NCBI GenBank assembly: GCA_018873245.2
Contig: JAEMBT020000005.1
Span: 10,304,001-10,368,000 of the forward strand
Reading direction: 5' to 3'
Length of the DNA stretch: 64,000 nucleotides
DNA from: Archegozetes longisetosus
Lineage: Eukaryota; Arthropoda; Arachnida; Sarcoptiformes; Trhypochthoniidae
Of the stretch, positions 32,071-44,607 are shown in pieces (within the stretch, counting starts at the first letter, position 1; the number at the start of each line of letters is the position of its first letter). The position numbers and the translations under genes were made by a program. The notes under the pieces were generated by a model. That model was not told where the DNA came from and ran no database searches. It worked only from the letters and a program-made list of their open reading frames with translations.

Positions 32071-33296
32071 ATTATTCAGTAATGTTTGATGTAATTCTCA
32101 GTAGTAAAAGTTTCTATGTAACTTGAGTGTAAAATTGATTGATCTCTGGAATTTCATTGAAAATATCGCTTATTCCCCCTTTGCATCAAAATCTCACGCA
32201 AGAGGCCCGAACGAGTGGTCAGTCTGGCTACGACTCTTCTATCAATATGAGTGTTCAATGAATTTTATTACTAATAAGATTGAGTTCTAATAATATTAAA
32301 TAAATAAATAAAAATACGTATTTTGAATTCATGTAAATAATACTTGATCAGAATATAAATTGACTCGAATTTTTTTAGGTAGAATATCGTTTGCATCCCA
32401 GATCTGACTTCATTAATGCTAATATTGTTAATAGATCACTTTTAATTTATAAACATTTCTAGTCTTAAAGGTCAAACAGTGCTAGAGTGATGATTGAAAA
32501 CTTCTAATTAATTGGTAGGTATAAAACCAAAGCTTCGTTACAAATAATTTTAAAAAGATACTACCACTAAACTGATAAAATTACTTATTTTTGAGTATCT
32601 GAAAAGACTATAAATAACTATCTCACTTCGTTAGATAAAAAATTAAAATTTTGATGCACTTGCTAATTTATGCAAGCAATATACAGAAAATATAACTCAC
32701 AATTTAAAGAATGTGAATGAGATCTCAAATATTTTATGATACATGAACGATACATAAAAGTTCGTCTAAGTACAAGTGACAAGTCCGACCACAGATTTGG
32801 ATAATTTGATGATCTTTACACTTGTCTTTTATTAATTCTCTTGACAATAGTCTTCATTTTCAATACGCATAATTACAAGTGCGAAAACTTAAAAATCTTT
32901 TATAATATATAAGATTAAAAAAAACGCATATTCAGAAATTTTCTCGAGATCTATAACGTATTCGTGGGTATAATAATTTATTTAAAAATTTTATAATTTT
33001 AGTAATACTCACCATTTCTGTATTATTATGACCAAAATTTAAATCTAAATGAAAAATATTCATTTAAATCTAATCCCTGTTAGAGTGAATATGATATATT
33101 TTACGATATATTTGACGTTGAATAGAATGGTGAAGATTCCAAGTTGCAATTACTGTTCGCTTCTAAGACAAACAGAGTCTTTCTTATTATAGAGTGCATT
33201 ATCGGTCATTTCAAGCTTTCTGATTGGCGGTTCACTTTAAATTTAAAGCACAAGTAAACTTTTATGAGAGTAAAGCACTCACTGAACAAGATTAAA

Positions 33297-33968
33297 CATA
33301 TGAACGCCCCGATAATAAAAAAAGCCTATCTCGAGTTAACCTCTTTTTCAGATTTTGTTTTAAACATTGAGCTCACATCAGACTTTATTCATATAATAAA
33401 ATTCACTATGTGTTTCAATGGAAAAAATTTATAAATAATCATGTTTAAAAACTCTTGATCACAATAGAATTGAATGCCAATCAAATCTAACTTTAAGAGA
33501 ATGCACAATCAATTTGTGTTATGTTCATTGTGAACAGTACAATAATGATGATCACTGCATAACATCAAAGCATTAGTTTTTATTTATATCAATAAAGCAT
33601 TAATCAAGTGTTTTATTAGGATTTAAAATGTTTAACTCAATCATTAATAAATTGATTCATTTATCTAATGGCTCGCCAAATAAGAGAACTCCTCTTATTC
33701 TAATTAATTATTAGACTATTTGGATATAAAAAATAGAAAATTTTATATTGACTTTTTATCTCAGTTTAATTGTAATTCTGAAGAATCAGATTATTCTGAT
33801 GAATCTGATCTAGAATATGTTTAATTACACGTTAAAAATAATAAATTTCATATTTAAGTTTCAATGAGTTTGATTTTTATAAACATTTTTGAAACGCAAC
33901 TTTAAGTGCGTTTTACTCATTTCAATGCTTTAAGAGATAGGCTTTTTTATTATCGGGGCGTTCATATG
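33297..33968. mobile_element. MITE with 35-base perfect inverted ends
   Basis: The ends CATATGAACGCCCCGATAAT + AAAAAAAGCCTATCTC are inverted without mismatch at 33297-33332 and 33933-33968. The core is 600 bases of AT-rich DNA with only short frames, one giving an acidic EESDYSDESDLEYV. The perfect ends suggest recent activity. No certain target duplication: CATATG at the tips is itself a palindrome, so the exact boundary is ambiguous. Confidence 0.8.
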
Positions 33969-34576
33969 TGCAATAATTAACATTACAAATACCACTATTT
34001 ATCATATTTCCCATTTGAGAGTCTTTCTCGTACTATTTATATGCGGTGCACTATGTACACAAAAGTTAAATAATTTATTTAGCCAAAAAGTTTTTTCTTT
34101 GAGATGTTTCTAAATCTCTATAAAAATTGATCCTCTGCGGTAATATGTATGATGAGTTTTATAATCATTAATTTGCTCTCAACTAAATTCTCTAAAACTT
34201 GATGTTTCTGAGATTAAAAATTGTTGTTTATCATTCTCATTATTTTTAATTCAAACAAATATTTTTTGTCGAATGTAACCAAATTCTTATTAAATCAAAA
34301 CATCGAGTATATTTTCTTACGTGAAAGACTTAGGAGTATTTTTCATATGAATGAAGACATGTATTGAAACTAGTTTTGAATGAGAACCGAAATTTCCAAC
34401 ATTAAAATAAATTGTCAGAAATCGTATTTCTTTGAAAGACTCAAAATCATATATGCATATTTTTTAATCTAATATTTAATGTATTTGAATATAAAATAAA
34501 GTTAATATACAGTTCATAAATATTGTAGATTTTTGATTCTATTATAATTAAATTGACATTAAATATCCTATAGATT

Positions 34577-35027
34577 TAGGGTGACCAAGTGTCCCGCATT
34601 TAAAAGTTGTGCCTCGCATCCCGCATGCACCTTTTGCGGGGCAGGAATATTACATTATTTTAAGATTAAACATTTACACTATAAGATCTTGTTTAATGCG
34701 AAGAATGCGCTTTTGTTGCCAACACGTTTCTTACTGCCAAAAACTTTGGTCTGATGAACTTAATCGAATGAATGTTAGTTTAGTAAAAGCAGAATATGCA
34801 TACGATTTCATTTTTAATGACATATTCGGAATTTTATGATTTCATTAAAACCAAAAACGAACTATTATATGCAGCAAAATTTCAAAAGTATAAGTTTTTG
34901 AATAATGAATAAAGATTGTAAATTTTTAAATAAATTTTGTTTTAAAATTAAAACTTTTAAAAAATATTTTATAAGGGGGCCAAATTCTTTTGTCCCGCAT
35001 TTAATCGTCTTAGGCTTGGTCACCCTA
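34577..35027. mobile_element. hAT non-autonomous element, 451 bases
   Basis: The ends TAGGGTGACCAAGTGTCCCG and (reverse) TAGGGTGACCAAGCC are hAT/Charlie-like. Perfect 8-base duplications TATAGATT lie at 34569-34576 and 35028-35035. The core contains a small piece of coding remnant (CQKLWSDELNRMNVSLVKAE) that may be transposase C-terminus. Confidence 0.92.
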
Positions 35028-35867
35028 TATAGATTGGTCGCTTATTACTATTATAAATCTGTTTTCTTTTTCAGTTGATTCCACTCTGAAAAAATTTGAT
35101 GTTTCAACTTGAGTAATATACTTAATTACTTATCTCTTTCATTTTAATTAAATAATAAAGTTAAAAGAAAGTATTCAATTTCTAAATAAATAATAATTAT
35201 ATTCTTTTTACGAAGAGTTTTATGCTTCTAAACCTACGCATGTCTATTAGATATTTACAGAAAGTCTAAAATCAAAATCTCATTAATGTATACAATCTTT
35301 TCCCTAAAAATTATCATAAGAACCATACTTTAAGTAAATATCTTGTATTAAAAAAACAAACTTAATTATATATCAGATATTGTTTGATATTAGTTAATAT
35401 TTATTTGCATAATTCAAACGTCAACTATTGAAAAAGCGCAAATGTGAAATTGATAAATAAATTTGAACATTTTCAAATTAAATGATTCTTGAATATATAT
35501 TGAAAATATTTGGACTAAGATTTATGATAAAATCTGTGATTAGATTTAGTAACTCATATTATATATTATACTGATTAAGATGAGAGAGAAAATTGACGTA
35601 ACTCCCATTTCAATTGTTAAATGCTAAGTAATTATGTAAAAATTCCCATTATTTTAAACGCATCATTTTAAAAATTTTCTTCAAAATGAAATTCAGTGAA
35701 GCTATTGAGTGGAGTTTTCTGAAGATATTTCAAATCAAGTCTAGTTAATGTTAAAGAACTGGCGTCACACCGTTTTGTAACAAAAATTATATGCGAAAAA
35801 TATTAGTTGAGAGTATAAATAGCATCTCAAACATGTTTTAAATCCTTACAAATTTAACCAGGTTTAA

Positions 35868-36610
35868 CTAATTAGGGATTAACAGACTTGTAGACACAGC
35901 TACTTGTGATCCATGATGATTTAGTAGTCCGGGTTGTCTAAAGACTATTGGAGGAAATAGTGGGGACTGACTGACGATTTGTGATGTGGGTTCTCTAAAT
36001 ATTATTGGAGGATATAATGGTGACTGACTGACAATTTGTTGCATGGTTTGACCAGCCACTTGATGTGCTGGCTGAGTTAATATTTGTTGTGTAAGTTGGC
36101 TAGAGATCTGTTCTCCTTGTTGGTTAAATATCTGATGTGCGGGTTCGTTGGACATTTGCTGTGCAGGTTCGTTCAAGATGTTCTGTAGTTTTGGATTATT
36201 TACTGAAGATGTGGTTAGGTTGATCGTTGAATTTATTGGTAAAATAATGATTGTCTGAAGTTGTGATTGCTTTACATTTACAGGACTCGGACGGACTATA
36301 TTGTTATAGCACAAAATTTCAAATTATATTGAAAAAAATTGAAATATAAGTTACATATTTGAGATCCGGATGGTTCTTGTAGTGATAATAGCTGATCTTC
36401 CGATTGAAGAGGAGGAACAGATACGAATAAAGGTAGAGCCTGTCTCACACCAGTCCTCACCGTCTGTCTAGATGTTTGGTTGATATCATCAACATTTTCT
36501 TGAAATCGTTTTAGAATTTCTGTATAGTTTTGATGCATTTTGTATGATAGCGACTGGCAGTCAAACATATAAAAGCCAGTTAATAATAATGTAAACATTT
36601 TAAGACTCAT
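35868..36610 (-). CDS. Secreted Gln/Pro-rich repeat protein, function unknown
   Basis: Two exons, 36610-36355 and 36295-35868, joined by a 59-base GT-AG intron, give 228 codons with no break. Seen: a signal peptide MSLKMFTLLLTGFYMFDCQS; a helical region with YTEILKRFQENVDDINQT; then a Gln-rich region of degenerate units such as NEPAQQM, NEPAHQIF, TQPAHQV. Two 19-residue repeats (QIVSQSPLYPPIIFREP and QIVSQSPLFPPIVFRQP) come before the C-terminus. No family recognised; extracellular matrix, silk/salivary or egg-coat-type proteins have such composition, but that is only analogy. The splice join is supported by frame and by repeats continuing only in exon 2. Confidence 0.7.
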
Positions 36611-37212
36611 TTCTATTTTGTTAATGAAAAGTTTTCACATCAATACAAAATATTTAGTAACAGATATTCAGTTGACTATAATCACAAATTATCAATGTCT
36701 GAACTCTGCAATTGAAATGCTATTCATATAAATACAATTTTAAAGCTTTATTTCTGTGGTCAATTTCATGTGATAAACTGATTGAGATGAAAGAGTTAAC
36801 TACTTTTAAATGGACTTTTACAGGATATGAGTGTTTACTTAACCTTTAGGTTTAAAACTCAATATGTTTGTGATGAGATTTGAGGACTTCACTTTTTAGA
36901 GTGATTACTTTAGTTATCAAACGAATTGCACTGTATTTGACTGCTTATCTAAAAATTTGTTTCAAACAATACTACAAATGTTTGCCAACTTGTGACTCTC
37001 AAATAAATTCATTTAAATATCTGAGACGTAATTTCATACAATTATAATGTTATAATTAAGTAAATAATAACCTTAAAATATTATAGTCTAGAATTATTGA
37101 ACAAAAAAATTGCTAACAAAAAATTCTTTCAACTCTTCATGATATGAAATTAAAGAAGTGAAATTTAAAATAATATGCAAATTGAAAACTTTTTAGATCA
37201 GTTAAACATATC

Positions 37213-37869
37213 TCATAACTTATAATTTTTGAACATAACATCAGTTCGTACTGTGTACTTTCGGCCAGCAATCAGTTTCGACCCCTCATGATATAGACTT
37301 TGGTCAAACACAAGAATCATTCCCGTTCTGGGCACAACTGCTAAATAATCATCAGTCGATTCACTCAAAAAAGTAGTTTCTCCACCACTAAAGCCCTCAT
37401 TCAGATAGATTTGAATTGTAATTAAACTCAATTGCTTGCCATCAGGTGTGGCATAACATCCATCACAATGAGGTTTGAAATAATCACCAGAATCGTACCG
37501 CAAGAAACGTAAACGTTCGTTAAGACCAACAACTTTGTGAGCCTTATAAGTTTGAGGAATTTGATCAGAAATACGTGACCAAAGAATCGATACAAACTCT
37601 TTATCGTCAACCATAAAACGCGAACCTCTGCGATAATCAGTGTCAAGTATTTCCTCATTTCCTCCAATACTGACCAGAGCTGAGGAATATCCGCTTTGTT
37701 CAGCGCCGTCAATCAAGGCTTCACATTCTTCGACTGTTAATACATTTTCTAAAATGAATGCCAATTGATTTCCACTGTCACTGTCCGGAGGATTAAGTTT
37801 TGTCGTTCTTATCGACTTCTTGTCGAAATCATTACTTAGAATATTTGCAAAATTCACTTTAGATTCCAT
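37213..37869 (-). CDS. 2OG-Fe(II) dioxygenase, prolyl-4-hydroxylase-like
   Basis: 218 residues in one exon. Fe(II)- and 2-oxoglutarate-dependent hydroxylase of the P4H fold. Seen: LENVLTVEECEALIDGAEQ near the N-terminus (usual P4Hc start); YRRGSRFMVDD; LRFLRYDSGDYFKPHCDGCY with the iron ligands H134 and D136; LNEGFSGGETTFL; YHEGSKLIAGRKYTVRTDVMF with distal iron ligand H194 and K204 ten residues on, the spacing at which P4Hs bind 2OG. No signal peptide, so a cytosolic or nuclear enzyme rather than the ER collagen hydroxylase alpha subunit (which is over 500 residues with peptide-binding domain). The substrate is unknown. It is intronless, whereas most host genes here have introns; a retrocopy or acquired gene is possible. 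Confidence 0.85.
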   Translation of the reverse strand: MESKVNFANILSNDFDKKSIRTTKLNPPDSDSGNQLAFILENVLTVEECEALIDGAEQSGYSSALVSIGGNEEILDTDYRRGSRFMVDDKEFVSILWSRISDQIPQTYKAHKVVGLNERLRFLRYDSGDYFKPHCDGCYATPDGKQLSLITIQIYLNEGFSGGETTFLSESTDDYLAVVPRTGMILVFDQSLYHEGSKLIAGRKYTVRTDVMFKNYKL

Positions 37870-38839
37870 TCTTTAACTTGAATGAGACTTATTCTAAGAA
37901 TAACTTTGTTTCTAAAAGCTTAATTATAAAACTTTTGATTGTATAGATACAAGATGTTCAGTCTATCAAACGTTGCAGTTTGTACTTTGTGTTAGTAATT
38001 TATACCTTTTATGTTGAAGTATCATTATATAGATGACTATTGCACATTTCAGTGAAACTTTGTTTATGTCACAGAACGTAATGTTTTAATTCCAGGTCTT
38101 TACTTATCTTAACGTGTGTATTGAACACAAGGTCGTGAATCACCGACAAATTCGTTACAACTTACACAATACTGTTTACAAAATACTCAATAATATTACA
38201 TGAAAATAATTCTAATTACGAAGTTCAATGAGGATTTAATTAATTGGATTTACTTTGTTGACTATTCAAAAAATTTGTTTTAAAGCCTGAAAGTATTTTT
38301 TTAGAATAACTATTATCAGATATACTTAAACGGTACAAATAACAACCTTTTAAGTGAAAAAATAAAAATGAATAATTAACGTGAGTCTAGTAATGCGCAT
38401 GTCTTTCAATCAATTATCGGTCTACTTTAGATGATATAAGCAATGTTAGGCATTTAGTGATTAATTTCATACCAAAATTATTACGGCCTTCAATTTGATT
38501 CAAAAAATTTTTATGTAATTTTACATCTTATCCACAAAGATGTGTAATTTCTAAATAAGGCATGACTTTAAGTATATTTCAAATAAGATAATAATGAAAA
38601 TACTCGATTGTATCAGTTATATAGAGATACCAGATTGCGTCCAAGATGACATTCAGTAGATATTCAAATAGAATTACAATAACTTGTTCTTAACTGATTA
38701 ACATAGCTATCGCTTAGCACTTTTGAACTCTAAAATTTTCCTTCGGAAGAGCTTCAAAGTTACTCATATATTGACAGCATTTCAGTCTTGAAGATTCCAT
38801 AATACATTTATTGATATAATCAGAAGTCAGCTTCAATTG

Positions 38840-39250
38840 ATTTGGTACGTATCAATTCATAATGACTTGAACACTCTTTACCTTGCTCACTCAAACCGAG
38901 ATATTTTTGTTTGAATTTGCCTGATATGCAAGTACCAGAATTAATAGAAGCATATCAAGTGAAATATGTGTTATTTAGATTTCATGAGAAATATTGACGA
39001 GTTCACTCGAATTTCCAATGCCGCTAATCGAATAAATTAATTTTCGTAAATTTACTATAATAACGCAATGTATACTCTGATGCACGATAAATGTTCAAGG
39101 TTTGTCAGGAACTGAGTTTTGTATTGTGGAAAACACGAAGATCATAGCGTGCAAACGGATTGTAGATTTACTACACTTGAGTTTAGCATCAACAGTTATT
39201 TTCTCATCTCTTATTTCGGATCAGCCTGAATTAATTTTATATATTACTTA
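38840..39250 (-). pseudogene. Decayed copy B of an unrecognised Cys-containing gene
   Basis: Two pieces on the - strand match the locus at 41800-42330. One is ITVDAKLKCSKSTIR (about 39200-39150), matching IVVDGQYKCSKYSSVR. The other is YASINSGTCISGKF + LSEQGKECSSHYELIRTKSI (about 38960-38840), matching YGTIHSGVCKSGKI + LNEEYNSCSSPFGLKRTESL. Stops and missing splice signals show decay. No known family. Confidence 0.5.
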
Positions 39251-39979
39251 ATTATGAAATGAAGTGCTAACATAATCTATTCAGATCTAAAATAGATTCT
39301 AATTTTATTGTATTCATAAATTGTTAACCAAATATGTACTCAATCGATAAAGTATGATATTTTATTTAAGTTTGAATACAAGTTAACATTAGAAATGAGA
39401 GCTACATCTCATTTGAGCTATAAATATACTAAAATATTGATTATTATGAAAAGTCGCTTTGATCAGAATTAAGTTTTCAAAACATATGACTCCTGACCCG
39501 AAATTCTTAACGATCAATAACTTAATACCAACATGTTTTCTCATAATAACACTCTGATATTCACAGAAATCAGTAGCATAATATAAAGAGGAGGAGTCTA
39601 ATTTGTTAGTTAAAGAACGATGAAAATAAGTCTATGGGATTGTGCCTATTGATGCACCCGGAATCTGATGATATATTATAATAGAGGTCATCAGCTTGAT
39701 CAAAATTGCCAATGGGCCCACCTCCGTACAACTTATAGTTTAAGCGTTAGATGGCGTTAAAGTTTTAAAATGGGATAAAATATAGATTTTTTCCGTGGCT
39801 ATTAAAGATATCGAAAAATAGTTTTCATATTTGTAGTCAGCATTAAGTTCTACATCGAAACTATATATCATATATTCAAAAATCTTAAAATAAAAAAATA
39901 GAAAAATTCGAATATTTCGAAAACTATTCGATATAATAAATTTTTGATTTGATATTCGGATTTAGTGTTAAAAAAATAC

Positions 39980-40145
39980 ATATCGACAGTTCTGTGGTAT
40001 CTCGGGTATCGCCCGACATCTGCCCGAGTTCCAATTCCTGCAGAATTTCTGAATGATATCTGCGTGGAATTGGAGGAACAAGAGTAAGCCTCGGTGGCGA
40101 CTAGAATTGGGAGTCCGGTGGGGGCGGAGGGTGGGGTCCCCACCA
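39980..40145. other. GC-rich island in AT-rich DNA
   Basis: About 160 bases with strong GC content and strings such as 'gtgggggcggagggtgggg' stand out from the surroundings. The - strand has an open frame (TGLPILVATEAYSCSS...) with no recognised domain. Nearby, 'cagggttcggcaacgtc' at 40207 looks like a hAT-type end. It may be a fragment of a foreign repeat family. Confidence 0.35.
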
Positions 40146-41799
40146 AAATATTACATTTTACATCGTGATTAAATATGTTATCATATATTTAAAAATGTAT
40201 GATAGGCAGGGTTCGGCAACGTCTTTATTCATAAATTTAGTTTAAGTGAGAAATGAGCCTTAATTTTGGTTTCGCGCACATATATTGATTGAACTAAAAT
40301 CAAATTCTATTTATTAGCATGTTTGAAAGCATATAATTTCACACAAATTTGAAAGCTGAACTTTTGTTAATCACACGAATGCGTTCAACCATTTAATGTA
40401 ACTAAATGATAAGCATTTGTCTAATATTTTTCATAATAATAGATACCGTTAAGCTTCAGGCGTTGAAAGAGAATCTTGAAAGAAATTACTTGATTATTCT
40501 TGACTGCTTTCAAAATTTTAATTTACATCTATGAAATAATTGAGGACTTGTTAAACATAGGAAATAGAACGCCTTCTTCAATTTCGTACCACAAATTAAT
40601 GGAATTAACTAAAGAACTTTAAGTTAACTTTCACAAGTACTAATTTTATTTGATGCAAATTATTGTTCCGTTCAATGAGATAATGTATTTAAAATATCTC
40701 TAATCATTTTAACAAATGATTACTGATTTATATAGAATTTGAATAATTTGCTAATCTCAGTTCAAAAGTTCAGTCTCTTTCTTCAAGAGAAAGTTTGCGA
40801 TAAAGATTAAGCCTGATAGTGCTAAATATAATTATGATACTAGTATTAGAACATGATATGTATCTGGCTGGCAAACCATCCATGCAGTAAAGAACAGACA
40901 TTTTTTTAAGTATGAACTTCCAAAAATCTCAATTTTTCAGATAGAGGTCAAAACTCATTAATCTCAAAACTGAATTTTAAGTCTTTTTCTGATAAAATAA
41001 AAATTTCTTCTAAAAGTTCTATTTTTATATAGTTTTGTAGAACAAATTTGATTCTTCCACATTTTTAAAAATTAAATTATTGTCAATAGACTTTCCAAAC
41101 TAATTAGTACTAAAACTATTCTAAATCACTTTAGATATTTCAAGCTTAACTCACGTAAAATATTAGGAATATGAAGTTTTAGATATTTCTTGAAGTTAGA
41201 GCAGATAAAAGACAGATTCCAGAAAATAAAATTAATAGGTAGGTTTGAAATTCTCTGTTTCCATTAAATATTTTCTCGCTTATACAACCGTGAATAAGAA
41301 TAAAGGTTCTGAACACAAAAAAATAAGTTAAACTTGTCATATCTTTGTGAGTATAAGAATCACATATTCATAGACAAACTTTGTTATGAAAAACAAATAT
41401 TGATGAGTGTAAGATTTGAACAAATACTTAATATAGAATAAACACCATTAGAATTTTCCAGTTTAATAAACCCGTGGAGAAAATATCATCATATAATAAA
41501 ATTCGATAGACGAATAGAACAGACTTTTTTGTATGTTATCAATAGAATCATATGATTATATTTATTGTTTTAAGATTTTCATACAAAGTAAAGTTATTTG
41601 CCTCAAAAATTACAAATAAATAGATTTAATCCTTGAATGTGTGAATAATGTAAAATATTAAATTATTTTGTTTCTCAATCAAATACCAGTAAAAAGTATT
41701 AAAACTGAAACTTGTCAGTTAAATTCAGGTTTAGAATAAAATCTAGAGGGTTTAATATACTAATCCATATTGTGTTTGTTAACTTTAGTTTGGATAAAC

Positions 41800-42330
41800 T
41801 CAATTTCTCAATCCTGGACTATAATACACTTTTACAACTCCAGAACATGATGTGTGACATATTCCACCAGTTATTCTCAGATTAGTTTCAAGCGATTCGG
41901 TGCGTTTCAGTCCAAAAGGAGATGAACAGGAATTATATTCCTCGTTCAAACTGAAATTATCTATATAAATTTTGCCTGATTTACATACACCAGAATGAAT
42001 AGTTCCATACTGAGAAAAATAGGTGTTACCTAATTACAAGGGATATAGACAAGCTCATTTTAAGTTATAAACGTATGAAGTAGAACTAAGTAAACTTCTT
42101 ACCATCATATCGCAAATTGTAAGTGGTTGCACCCAAAATATCCAAAGGATAGGTGTCGCCTGATGTTAGAGTTACATTGAAGAAAGTATCCTGAATGCCA
42201 CGTGCGAAACCATTTCAAGATACTGTACTGCTCAAAGCGAATTTGCCTCTGATTTGTCTCACACTTGAATATTTACTACATTTATATTGACCATCAACAA
42301 CAATCCTGGTGTATCTTCCTTCAGATTTAC
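41800..42330 (-). pseudogene. Decayed copy A of an unrecognised Cys-containing gene
   Basis: Exon-like blocks lie at 42330-42103 and 42009-41800. Block 1 reads GKSEGRYTRIVVDGQYKCSK and, past an in-frame TGA, NGFARGIQDTFFNVTLTSGD and TYPLDILGATTYNLRYDG up to a GTAAG donor. Block 2 reads YGTIHSGVCKSGKIYIDNFS, EEYNSCSSPFGLKRTE and ITGGICHTSCSGVVKVYY to a stop. The phase of the donor (1) does not fit the frame of block 2 (0). Cys spacing suggests a secreted disulfide-bonded protein. A second copy 3 kb away confirms that this was a gene. Confidence 0.55.
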
Positions 42331-43927
42331 CTTTAGTTAGAAACAAAGTTTCAAAATGAATGCTATTTGAAATAATTAATAGAGTATTAACGTGAGAATA
42401 AATATATGATCGATCAAAGCTATGAATCAATTCAAAATTTACATTCTATTATCATTATTCTCACTCGAAGACTGCTTTACATTAAAAACTTACAGGAGTT
42501 CTCATATCTGCACTTTATTAGAATGAAATTCGCTGAAAATAGTACAACTAAGAATAAAGTTTTCATTGTGACAAAACACCTATTCATGAACTTTATGTGA
42601 GATATTGATTTTGAACTCCAGTTTTTATACTTCTGTTAGTTTACTGACAGCTATCGTTGAAAATTAAGATAATTTGAATTTGATTTTTTATCTACTGCAT
42701 GAATGAAACCGTTCGACCGTTTAATATGGCAATTTGTCAGACAGATAGGCATTTGTTTATCATATATCGACATTTTTAAAATTTAATTGCTTTTGACTTT
42801 AGCAATTTTTGATTTTTCTAGTCATGTGTGAAAGCGATTTCTGAACCTATTGATTTAAAAAATATTGTAGAACTCTTCAAACAATGTAATCAATTATTTT
42901 TAAAATGTTAAATTATCGACTAAACAGTTACAACCTTCCAATTTCAATGAATCATCTGAAATTTTCAATATTGATATTTTGAATTCTGTATCAACTCTTC
43001 TTTGTTGTTAATTTTGTTAAGTTTTAGTCATAAAAAACTTAAACGACTTAAATTAATCTACACGAAATTTGAAAGTTTCTGTCAAACTAACAACTCTAGA
43101 ATAATGTTAGAAAAATGTTTATCTAGTGGTTTATTATAGATCATGTTTAATGATTTTTAATTTGCTCTGAATTAATTTAGTCTAATTATTTCCAATAATA
43201 AGTGATCAGAATTTTAAAAATTTCTCACAAATTTTGAGTTCAAATTTATCTTTGAAATATTTATTAGAGCAATCAGTTTCATGAAAAGAGGATTGTCTTT
43301 AAAATATTTAATCTAATTTTTGCATTTTTATCATGTTTCTTTTAATAATATACTTAATTGTTTAGTAGAAAATCGAAACAGTAGAGCACAAAGTTGCTAA
43401 ATACTTAATAGTTTATTAAAACAAAATAGATATCGTAATAAATGTTGGTTTCATGGAACACCGAGTCTCACATTGTTGCAAATTATTATCTCGTATTCGA
43501 CCTCCTTTTTTAAATTTATACTTTAATACTGTAGTTCTTCAACTCAATACTTTCTCTTTGTTCAATGTTGAACTTGATTTCATCATTTAAAAATAGTTTT
43601 GTCATCACCATACAGGTATCTCACATATTGAATTCCCAATAGAAACGAATCGATTCTGTTTTGAAGATTTCGTTCTATCAATTATGTTAGAAAATCTTTA
43701 ATTATCCATAGTACTCAATCTCAATAATTAACATCATAAAATTTGCTTCAATTCTAAAATTATTATCAAAAAGTGAAAGATTAGTTCCAATGACAACCAT
43801 ATTAGAATAGCTATATTCTAAGGGGAGTCAAGCATAGAAATTGAGTGTTGTGACTAAATGATAGTAGCTGAACATGAGAATTTGAACACACACACATATA
43901 CAAATATTGATGTATAGTGTGAAACGC

Positions 43928-44068
43928 TTAGGCCGATATGCACAAGTCGAGACTTAACTAAAACTGCTTTAAACATTAGTTGTGTAATGAGTTTTAAAAC
44001 GCGTTTAGGTTTTAAGTCGGTTTTAAGACTTAAAACCGTTTTAAATAGAGTTGTGCATACAGGTCTTA
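43928..44068. repeat. Small fold-back element
   Basis: The outer inverted ends 'ttaggccgatatgcacaa' and (reverse) 'taagacctgtatgcacaa' surround 100 bases that are themselves inverted ('ggttttaagtcggtttt', 'aagacttaaaaccgtttt'). About 140 bases. No frame. Confidence 0.6.
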
Positions 44069-44302
44069 GTATTTAGAGCCAAGACTTTTTCCCAAATACT
44101 GGAGAATGCATTTTCTCATGTTATTTGGGTTATTATGATTGGGTTATTATCGGTGATTATGATGATGATGGATGATACATTCCTAATCGCAGTTCCCCTT
44201 CTAAATGATGAAAATTTGCAATGAATTCAAATTCACGAAAAAATCAAGAACTCATTTAATCAAAAAGTTTTAGTTCACCATAGAAGGAGAAACATTTATT
44301 AA

Positions 44303-44607
44303 CCTTCGGTTTGAACCGTGGCCGATTTTTTGGCCGCGCAAATTGTTATTTTTTATAAAATCAACCCTGCCACTTGTAGACAAGTTCTTCTAGGAATGCC
44401 TCATACTTTATTAACACTATTGATTTAATATGTTAAATACAGGTTTATTACTTTTAATTATAAATTAATTTGATTGGAAAAAATTGGCCACGATTCACTC
44501 ATAGCTTTAACAGTGCTTTAGCGCTTATGCAGTTAACACGTTTTAAAGCCAGAAAAAAATCGGCCACGATTCATACAGTGTGAATTTTTTACGGTTCTAA
44601 CGGAAGG
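44303..44607. mobile_element. piggyBac-type MITE
   Basis: The inverted ends CCTTCGGTTTGAACCGT and (reverse) CCTTCCGTTAGAACCGT are flanked by TTAA at 44299-44302 and 44608-44611, the piggyBac target. 305 bases. An inner pair 'aaaattggccacgattca' and 'aaatcggccacgattcat' is a direct repeat, and the left end has the matching inverse 'accgtggccgattttttggcc'. No frame. Confidence 0.8.
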
